Positions 57,388-64,000 of a stretch of 64,000 nucleotides of DNA are shown piece by piece (positions within the stretch are counted from its first letter, which is position 1; each line of letters begins with the position of its first letter). Origin of the DNA: Capsicum annuum (taxonomy: Eukaryota; Streptophyta; Magnoliopsida; Solanales; Solanaceae); the NCBI RefSeq assembly GCF_002878395.1, contig NC_061120.1:120599325-120663324 (forward strand). Reading direction: 5' to 3'. The translations under genes and the position numbers were made by a program. The notes under the pieces are model-generated. The model saw only the letters and a program-made list of their open reading frames with translations. It had not been told where the DNA came from and did not search any database.

Positions 57388-58690
57388 TTTGGGTATTGAT
57401 TATAATATTGATAATGATATATTGATTAAGATATTGTGGATTCACCTCGTATTGATTCATTCATATGCATTGCCTATCACTAGTATGCGCCTATTTCTAT
57501 TAGCCATATTGGGGGTTGCATAGGTATATATATGAGCGAGTGTTTCTTATAGCATATTGTGTTGAGCTTGTGTCTATCATCCTTATGGGGGGTTGCATAG
57601 GTATGGACTCCGACTGTTATTTTCCTGAGTTTGATTGTACTTGGTGAGACTATGGCAGTGGTGATTTATAAAAGGCTTGGTTAGTTATTGTTTACTAAGT
57701 CTATCCGTCTACTATCATTGATGTTTCTACTGTTGTTAATATTATCACGATTCTTGTTATGGATAGATTGTGGCATTTTTTTTAATGATCTAGTATTGAG
57801 ATTTGAGGTACTATTCTAGTACTTTTATCTTATGGTTATATTATTATGCATTATTATCTCATGATTAGATCTATTTATAAGAAACCCTAATGATGTTAGC
57901 ACGAGCTTCCACTATGAATATGAGGCCTTAAGGTGCTAGTATGATGACTTAGATTTTATCATGAGTTGATTTTTGTTTTATATATGTGTACAAGTATCTA
58001 TGGTATTACCATATATCCCTTCCTTTATTTATTTAGATTGTGTATTCCTTTGTTGGCCTTGTATACTATTTTATATCCTTCTTTCGCCCATTATTCCTAA
58101 TTGGTCAACGATATATGATATAGTTTTGAGGTTCCTGAGTATGGTTAATTTATCTTCTTAGCCTTATTATCTTAGTTTCTTGGAAATTTATTGGATAATA
58201 TATCCATTCTATCTCATTAGCTTCATTATGCAGATGTTGGATATTTGGGCATAGTTTACTTTTCTTTTTATATTTTTGGTATATTTGCATTATCTTTGGA
58301 GCTCAGTTGGCAGTTGCCTATTGAGTACCCCCATGTTGGTACTCATACCACACTTCTATAGCCTGCATATCATGGTATGGGTTATTGTCATTGTTGTATG
58401 TATCGTGTAGGGTAGATACATTTTAGAGACATAGGGTGAGCTCCTGCAGTTGGGATTATTACTATTCTCCCACTTATGTACTAGAATAGTCACTATGTTA
58501 TATACCAAGATGGGTTGTATCAATATATTCATTGTACTTTACTCTATAGTCTAGTTATATTAAAAGCACTTATACTGATTCTACTAGGTTTGGGGATTAT
58601 CTTATATATGTTAGTCATTTATTACATCTAATCCACATTATTTACTTTATTATTTTGGTAGTCCATTACTAGCTGTTCTGCACTACGGGT
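57388..58690 (+). mobile_element. LTR fragment, relative of 41600-42171
   Basis: The stretch at 57990-58690 matches the LTR end at 41600-42130 in order (GTTTCTTGGAAAT, CAGTTGGCAGTTGCC, GTGAGCTCCTGCAG, GGTTTGGGGATTAT, CATTACTAGCTGTTCTGCAC). It stops before the usual GTGACA end, at about 58690. The left junction truncates element C. Confidence 0.55.
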
Positions 58691-58699
58691 AATAAAAGC

Positions 58700-59336
58700 C
58701 AAATTTCCTCCAGACCTTTGGATGAGATACATATGGTGCTCGAGGTTCTTGATGACTTCTTACTACTATTAAAATATTCCACATGTGTGAAGAATACCCT
58801 TAAGAAGGGTCAAAGGACTTTGACGAGGTCGAAGGACCGCAAAATAGGGCTCGAAATCCCCATGGAAGGGTCATGCGCCCAAGGCACATTGGATCTGCTT
58901 TTGTTCCTCTCTAGAATTTTAAGCGCGGGTCAAAAAAACCCCTAGTTGGTTTTTTCTTTAATTTGGGTTACCTTTGCGCCCTAATTATATAGTATTTTGC
59001 AAAACAATAAATACTTTATAACTAGGCAAATTTTGCTATTTTTTTTAACGATGATGGTAAATTCATGAACCCCCATTGGGAGTGTTTTGAGAACTTGGAA
59101 AAGAGAATGTTTATCTTTGGTTACAAATGTCGGTTGTAAGGGAGATTCAATATACTTTGAGGCCATGTAAAAGTTAGGTTCCATTTGGTAATCTTTAAGG
59201 GAGTTTTTTTGGATTTGATACACCCTTTGATTGCCTTTTTGTTTTCATATTTTTGTCTATTTTTCTATCTTTAAGATCCTATCCCTCTATCTTTACCTTT
59301 TAGTGTTTAGAGTCTTAGTAGCGAGAATCATATCAT
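58700..59336 (+). mobile_element. Probable LTR part before a primer site
   Basis: Non-coding. A TTTGTATCAGATCC sequence at 59337-59350 looks like a tRNA-Met-type primer site, so the sequence before it (ending AATCATATCA) would be an LTR end. The start is not identified. Repeated GGGTCAAAGGAC, GGTCGAAGGAC and GGGTCATGCGCC words occur at 58805-58880. Confidence 0.4.
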
Positions 59337-60600
59337 TTTGTATCAGATCCGAGCTTGATTTTGTTTGTACAAAGATAATATTTGGTTTGTTATCTTGCTA
59401 ATCTACAAAAAAGAGTTTGTCAAAAGAATGAATCTCTAATAAATTGCTTGTCATATTTTAGATCTTAGGTCAAATTTTGAGTTTTTATTTTTGTATTTTC
59501 TTTTGTTTCTAGTGTTAGAATTGTGTTCTCTAATACTATATGAGTCTATAAACCAAATTTGTGTCAAGTCAGAGCTTATTTTAGTGTTCTATTCTTGTTG
59601 GAGGCTTGGGTTTAAGAAGATTGGAATGAATTGAAAATCTGAAGATTTTGTTGAAGAATTTAGACAAATATATGTTTGGAATGAGTTTAGAAGGCTAAGA
59701 AGTGCCTACGTTCAAAATTTCAACTCATTCAAAGCTACGGAAAAAAGTTAGAAAGATTGGTTTTCTTGGTGGTCTTAGTGTTCATGGTATGTTCTAGAGG
59801 AAATTTTTATATTCATATTGAAATTTCTGCCAAATGTGCTTTTTTTGATCCATAAATAAGGAATATAACTAGTGAAAAAGTGTTTGTACTTGGGCATCTA
59901 AGGAGATTCCAAAGTATATTCAAACAAAAGATGACACAAACGACCATTATAAGGGCATTTCAGCCATTTCAAGAGAGAAGAGCGATTGATCTTCCTTTCA
60001 AATGCCTTTGATCTACATTCAAGGTGCTGCAACACCTCATCCCGTGGAACTTGAGTCTAAGATTCCTGGAACCTGCGCCCCACCTACTAGTCCAGGTCCC
60101 CAAATACTGATTAGCCCCTCCCAACGCAAAATCTAGTCGAACATGAAAAATTCATGGTTAAAATTGCATTTTTACACTTTAATTACTCCATTGCTCAAGT
60201 TTTGATTCTATAGTTTCATTTTCTTTATTCCTAATCTCTTCTTTTAAATCTTAAACTAATCATCTAGTAATTCATCTACTAAGTTGATCGATTTGTTCTT
60301 GAGTCTGAAGCCTTTCATCGTACTATTTATTTTGAGTTTTTTTAGTTTTTATTTGTTTTAACTTTTTAATTCAAGTACATAAATAATTTTTATTTATTTG
60401 AGTTGTTCAAACAAGAATCCACTCTGGCTACAATGTAGAGATTGACACCTCATTCAATACAAGAGTATAAGTAACTTTAAACATTCGCCACTCCAATTAT
60501 AAGAAATACAAAGATAAGATTATTATGAGCATTGGTGAGGAGCTTGACTACTGATCTTGTTTTGTTCATTTTGTAGGTACAAGGTTACATAAGGAAGAAC
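59337..60600 (+). other. Retrotransposon leader, no domain recognised
   Basis: After the primer-like site there is about 1.2 kb with no open domain. Near its end TTCATTTTGTAG is followed by GTACAAGG at about 60570-60590. This has the look of a polypyrimidine tract and 3' splice site, so the next ORF may be read after splicing. Confidence 0.35.
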
Positions 60601-60604
60601 GTGT

Positions 60605-60889
60605 TTGATAGCCTCAGAAAATTACGACTATGACACTGGAGACTATGATTTTGGTGAAGATAGTTATGGCCATAAAGATGATGGAGATTATGGTGGCTAT
60701 GAATATAGCCATGATCAAGAGTTGATTAAAAATGAGAGCTACTATTTTGAAGGAGAATGTGAGATGACTGATGATCCTAGTTCTTTTAATGAGTATGAAG
60801 ATGATAAAGAGCCTTGTGAGGTTCTTATAAGGAATATGGGGCATGTGAGGAGTATAACATTTCCCACTCCGAGCCTAGAGGTGGTGTAA
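60605..60889 (+). CDS. Acidic Tyr/Asp/Gly-rich ORF, function unknown
   Basis: 94 codons. The ATG at 60605 opens MIASENYDYDTGDYDFGEDS; further on come GGYEYSHDQELI and FNEYEDDKEPCEVLI. Strongly acidic, with repeated YD, GDY and ED; no transmembrane or zinc motif. It is preceded by a splice-acceptor-like sequence and followed by protease-like fragments, so it is probably the gag end or gag-pol linker of a gypsy element. It may also be a chance remnant. The ATG is simply the first one; the true reading frame could extend upstream. Confidence 0.4.
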   Translation: MIASENYDYDTGDYDFGEDSYGHKDDGDYGGYEYSHDQELIKNESYYFEGECEMTDDPSSFNEYEDDKEPCEVLIRNMGHVRSITFPTPSLEVV

Positions 60890-61843
60890 GGTATAAATCA
60901 TTCATTTACAAATCTTTTGAGGATTATGTTGAGAATATACGTAAGGATTGTGAAGTTTCATATTCCTCACCTTTTAGTACTTCTTATCAAGGTCGAATCG
61001 ATGTGAATGGTTATGCTAACTATAGTAGAGTTTTCTACATGGGAATGAAAGAGTGTGCATCCCCAAAGACTAGGGTTCTACATCTTACTCCTCTTATCCT
61101 AGTGCCCAAATGTATAGAAATAAGAACTAAGGTTGATATGGAAGATATAGTAGGAGTAAAGGTCTTTTTATTCTCCCTATCTGTATAAAAAAAGTTGGGT
61201 GTCGAAGAATATCTTGATTTGGAATAGGATGTGAAAGGATCATTGATTATAATTTTAGCAAGATAGAAAGATTTACGTATGCCCTTAAAAATATTCAAGG
61301 ACTAAATTTGTTGAGGTGGGATATCAAAATAAAGCCCAAAAAAACATGGAGTTCCTTGAAAGTACTCATGAGGTATGTCCATTTACCATTGGGGTATACA
61401 AATCTTTACAATATTGATCTAACCTAAAACGTTCTCTTTGGAAGGGTAAGCATTTGTGGGGTTTCGAGATGCCTCTTTATTCTAGATGATTGGTGCTATA
61501 TAAACTACATTAATCCATCCATGGTTGACCATCTAGGTATACCTCGAGAGCCTCTACTTGTTCCATACTTGTTCGATGGGTATAGGATTTTTGAGAGAAT
61601 GAAGGTTTCCTTCATTCGATGTAGGTATTATGAGGAGTGTTGTATGATGTCTTCCCCTTAAAACATGGAAATGTATGCTTAGGTGCAAATTGGTTTGCAG
61701 AGCATAAGTTTCCAAATGTACAACACTGGTCAAAGGTTGTAAAGGACCAATGAGGAAATCATATTTTCCATCAATTCTTCCCTAATATGAAAGAGATGTG
61801 ACCACTTACTCCAATCTTAAAGAAATTAAGAGGAATAAGGGAG
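60890..61843 (+). pseudogene. Gypsy protease/pol-linker relic
   Basis: Fragments in several frames: EDYVENIRKDCEVSY near 60920, GMKECASPKTRVLHLTPLIL (61003-61188 frame), MVDHLGIPREPLL and YLFDGYRIFERMKVSF near 61520, KHGNVCLGANWFAEHKFP near 61660-61720 and PLTPILKKL near 61805. The MVD..LG.P and LG..WF order matches the second half of a retropepsin domain in gypsy elements such as Reina/CRM types. That assignment is tentative, and many stops are present. Confidence 0.4.
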
Positions 61844-62135
61844 TTATTCATTATATTTTTTAAACTTATTCTTATAATATATAGGTTTTCTTATTTCTGT
61901 TGTTTTATGTATTATATTTTCATTTTCTTTTTTATCAAGAGTATTTATTTCTTGGGTATCTTCTAAGTTTTCCTCATTAATTTCTTTTTCATTGATTTCT
62001 AAATTTTTCATATTCGTTAATATTTCTGTATATGTTTCACTATCTTCGGATTCATAATTATCTGTTTCTTCAATATCTATATTATTTATTTCTAATTCTT
62101 CATTTTTTATTTCTAATTTTTCCTTAAATTGATTT
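61844..62135 (-). pseudogene. Acidic ORF fragment, probably caulimovirid, minus strand
   Basis: The minus strand is open from about 62241 to the TAA at 61846-61844. The convincing part, from about 62150 leftwards, is rich in Glu, Asn, Ile and Lys (for instance FKEKLEIKNEELEINN near 62110) and ends KNKFKKYNE. Composition and neighbourhood suggest a structural-protein or coiled-coil end of a caulimovirid. It has no clear start codon and is head to head with the plus-strand ORFs at 62133 onwards, so it marks a rearranged viral insertion. Family assignment is inference. Confidence 0.45.
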
Positions 62136-62246
62136 ATCTCATTTAGTAGAATTGCTGAATTAGAGAAAGAATTACAAATGTTAAAAGAACTGTATGAACA
62201 AAGACAAAAAGAAAAAGAAGAAAAAGATAGAGAACAGAAACCCTAA
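62133..62246 (+). pseudogene. Coiled-coil C-terminal ORF end, probably caulimovirid
   Basis: Open from the TGA at 62130 to the TAA at 62244. The end reads AELEKELQMLKELYEQRQKE, then a Lys/Glu run and a stop, a strongly predicted coiled coil by eye. It precedes the 380-codon ORF by 11 bp in another frame, a spacing typical of consecutive caulimovirid ORFs. Its N-terminal part is missing at the junction with the opposite-strand segment. Confidence 0.5.
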
Positions 62247-62257
62247 CTACGCTTTCT

Positions 62258-63400
62258 ATGAAAGTGGACAGTATGGGTAATGAGATAGAAAAGCTAAAGA
62301 CTAATGAAGGTAAACTGAAGTCTATAGCTACAAATCAGCTAACTCAGCAGAGTGCAGAGCTATGTCGATCGGAAGACATTAAAAATCCAGAGCTAGAAGG
62401 AGACGTTGGGATACTCCATAAAACCCATAACATTTATCAATCTACTTCTGCAGGTACAAGCAAAGGAGTTAATAAACCAAGATACCAGAATGTAAATATG
62501 AACAAAATATTTGAAAAACCATTTACCCCAAAAACACAAAAAGACCATTTATTCATACCCCCACAAGTTAACACATACCGAGACAGCCTAAACCAAGATA
62601 AGAAAATATACAACTACACAGCCCAAAAATACATAGAAAATATATACAGAGTCCAAACCTTTCTAAACCATAACCCCAGAGCTACAGACATCAAAGAACC
62701 AAATACCAATTATATAACCCAAAAACTACAAGGATACAATAAACTAATCGCACTACCCAAAACAAACCCAAGCCTAGTTAAAACTTGTTTTGACTATGGA
62801 CTACTAAATACCATATACACCCAAGACGGAGAAGAGCTAACAGCTATGGAGGAATTATATAAGATATTCACTACCTATAAAAGAATAACAAAAGGAAATT
62901 TATTTTATATAAAGTGTTATACTGCACCAGCAGAGATATTATATGATGAGATAAAACCAGTAATACAAGTCGTAAAGATAGGACTGACAAGAGATATGAT
63001 TATACCGGAAGATATATCGCAACAACCGGAGATACCTAGAATCGAGATACCAGATTTTTATGCAAATAAAAGACTTATTGGACTAGCTACAATCATACAA
63101 GAACTAGCAAATAACTACGCTAACAGAAATCCAATATGGAGCTACTATTCAAGAGATCACCAAATGATATATTCAAATTCGAAAGAACTAAGACAAGCAG
63201 ATATGGAAGACGTAAGACAATGGATACTGACGCTACTCAACCCAGAAAAACAATCTACCGCGCGAGCAATAAGAAAGGGATTTATTTCAGACGGACTGCT
63301 AACTAGATACTGTAAGATAATCGGACATAAATATCCAGACCACCAATGTTCGAGGTGCAATGGAGAAGATAATATTATTCCAGAGGTACATTTAGAATAA
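62258..63400 (+). CDS. Intact 380-aa endogenous caulimovirid-like ORF
   Basis: An uninterrupted 380-codon frame, by far the longest in the window. The first ATG is chosen because a stop-closed ORF ends just upstream, and a second ATG follows six codons in. The N-terminal 90 residues are Lys/Glu/Ser/Thr-rich and probably disordered. Residues from about 115 to 345 look folded, with many Ile/Tyr/Leu. The C-terminus has H-x4-H-x-C-x2-C (His357, His362, Cys364, Cys367), a possible zinc site. It is followed by a non-coding region with a TATA promoter. In plant pararetroviruses the last ORF before the pregenomic promoter is often the inclusion-body/transactivator protein of about 45 kDa, or an ORF of unknown function. 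Position and size fit, but I see no diagnostic transactivator motif. Lineage (solendovirus- or florendovirus-like) is inference. Confidence 0.6.
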   Translation: MKVDSMGNEIEKLKTNEGKLKSIATNQLTQQSAELCRSEDIKNPELEGDVGILHKTHNIYQSTSAGTSKGVNKPRYQNVNMNKIFEKPFTPKTQKDHLFIPPQVNTYRDSLNQDKKIYNYTAQKYIENIYRVQTFLNHNPRATDIKEPNTNYITQKLQGYNKLIALPKTNPSLVKTCFDYGLLNTIYTQDGEELTAMEELYKIFTTYKRITKGNLFYIKCYTAPAEILYDEIKPVIQVVKIGLTRDMIIPEDISQQPEIPRIEIPDFYANKRLIGLATIIQELANNYANRNPIWSYYSRDHQMIYSNSKELRQADMEDVRQWILTLLNPEKQSTARAIRKGFISDGLLTRYCKIIGHKYPDHQCSRCNGEDNIIPEVHLE

Positions 63401-63437
63401 AGAAGACAAAATGCCAGCTGGAAAGATAAGATAAAAA

Positions 63438-63518
63438 GCAATAATGGAGCAGAAAAAGAGCAATAATGGAGCAGATACGACGCAATAATGGAGCAGAAAA
63501 AGAGCAATAATGGAGCAG
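63438..63518 (+). repeat. 22-bp tandem repeat, four units, alternating spacers
   Basis: GCAATAATGGAGCAG occurs four times without change at 63438, 63460, 63482 and 63504, a strict 22-bp period. The seven-base spacers alternate AAAAAGA, ATACGAC, AAAAAGA, ATACGAC, so the higher unit is 44 bp duplicated. It lies 37 bp after the stop of the 380-codon ORF and about 200 bp before the TATA box. Confidence 0.9.
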
Positions 63519-63599
63519 ATACGACAGAAGATATTTTGACTTATTTCTTACGATACAAATAATGTAAATCATTAACTACTTTTCCTACTTTTCTTACTT

Positions 63600-63725
63600 A
63601 CATTTATGGCATTAAAGTAGGATAAGGCCATGGGCCATTTATGTAGACTTTTTAGGTTAGTCTAGACTTTTTAGGTTTATTAGAAAAACGTGTAAAGTTT
63701 TTGATTACCTTTCTTTCTATAAATA
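63600..63725 (+). promoter_or_regulatory. Probable pararetroviral pregenomic promoter
   Basis: A good TATA box, TATAAATA, at 63718-63725 follows a CTTTCTTTC pyrimidine stretch. Upstream are GATAAG (63621) and TGGGCC (near 63631), motif types seen in plant and caulimovirid promoters. Transcription would start about 30 bp downstream, near 63750. The layout of last ORF, short non-coding region, TATA and leader fits a caulimovirid pregenomic RNA promoter. Activity is not shown by sequence alone. Confidence 0.55.
63644..63677 (+). repeat. Direct repeat TAGACTTTTTAGGTT, two copies
   Basis: Identical 15-mers at 63644-63658 and 63663-63677, period 19 bp, located 40-75 bp upstream of the TATA box. 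Possibly part of the promoter. Confidence 0.8.
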
Positions 63726-63830
63726 CAGAGGCAGAAGGTATTGCAAAAAGCAAGCCTTCATGCGTTGAAGCAACCGCTCTCTCCAATCCACAAAAATATT
63801 TTACTCAGTTAATTAGATAAACATACTCTA

Positions 63831-63914
63831 ATGGAAAAAGCTATGGAACAACAAAACTTAGAAATATCAAAGCTACCCGAACAGGTATATCTATTTATGA
63901 TTATGAATAGCTAA
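63831..63914 (+). CDS. Short leader ORF, 27 codons, with splice-donor-like site
   Basis: The ATG at 63831 opens MEKAMEQQNLEISKLPEQ and runs to the TAA at 63912-63914. Codon 18 is followed by GTATAT after CAG, a good 5' splice-site consensus (CAG then GTATAT at about 63884-63889). It may be the first exon of a spliced viral ORF or a leader ORF. Downstream sequence is AT-rich to the window end. Confidence 0.4.
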   Translation: MEKAMEQQNLEISKLPEQVYLFMIMNS

Positions 63915-64000
63915 TTTCATAATTCCCAACAATCATGATATGATAAAATAAATTCATATTAGTTACTTTATAGTAGAATTATTCGAAGAATAATATGTTA

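Noticed and set aside
60614..60844. Minus-strand hydrophobic ORF
   Set aside because: It is the antisense shadow of the acidic Tyr/Asp-rich plus-strand ORF.
63438..63518. CRISPR-like array
   Set aside because: Regular repeat and spacer spacing, but only four units with two alternating 7-bp spacers in plant DNA; a tandem duplication explains it.
63157..63572. Two minus-strand ORFs with repeated SYLLHYCSFSAPLL segments
   Set aside because: They are antisense of the 380-codon ORF end and of the 22-bp tandem repeats, which create the apparent protein repeat.

Overview
The window looks like plant nuclear DNA from pericentromeric or other transposon-dense heterochromatin, most likely from a solanaceous species. 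Capsicum is my first guess, from the long AT-rich Ty3/gypsy LTRs and the caulimovirid insertion; this is inference, not a database match. I found no intact host gene, tRNA, rRNA or CRISPR array. Almost every recognisable protein segment belongs to a decayed mobile element, and nearly all carry in-frame stops and frameshifts.

Layout from left to right. 1-5095: minus-strand chromovirus-type gypsy pol relic (RT, RNase H, integrase, chromodomain) with LTR pieces and an unusual dispersed 13-16 bp repeat. 5095-8938: 5' half of a CACTA (En/Spm) transposon with subterminal repeats and the first exon of its transposase. 8939-28047: an Athila/Tat-type gypsy element (A) with about 1.4 kb LTRs. Its 5' LTR is split by a complete gag-only element (B, 9376-16227, 2.5 kb LTRs, target duplication ATCTT). 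Its gag is split by a truncated relative (about 17525-19760). 28270-37036: plus-strand gypsy element D, with both LTRs and all pol domains, all broken. 37037-46606: LTR pieces, one more integrase relic and two stretches with nothing recognised. 46607-53313: minus-strand gypsy 3' end with a 4.1 kb LTR that contains two minisatellites, then another minus-strand LTR. 53314-57385: element C, a relative of B. 57388-61840: further LTR, leader and protease relics. 61844-64000: an endogenous pararetrovirus (Caulimoviridae-like) cluster with an intact 380-codon ORF, a tandem-repeat block and a TATA promoter.

The insertions nest in a readable order: B lies inside A's LTR, a relative of A lies inside A's gag, A abuts a broken CACTA, and the CACTA abuts a broken gypsy RT. 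The intact caulimovirid ORF stands out against this decay and suggests that it arrived later.

A recurrent feature is that several LTR families carry their own short-motif arrays: GGGACTTTA, AAGGAATCCCC, TCGCTTAAGCGA, TATGACTCAT, and the CG-rich words of B and C. These, the caulimovirid repeat block and the gag-only element B are the most interesting items here. Coordinates of LTR ends are read by eye and may be off by a few bases; undated boundaries are marked as approximate.
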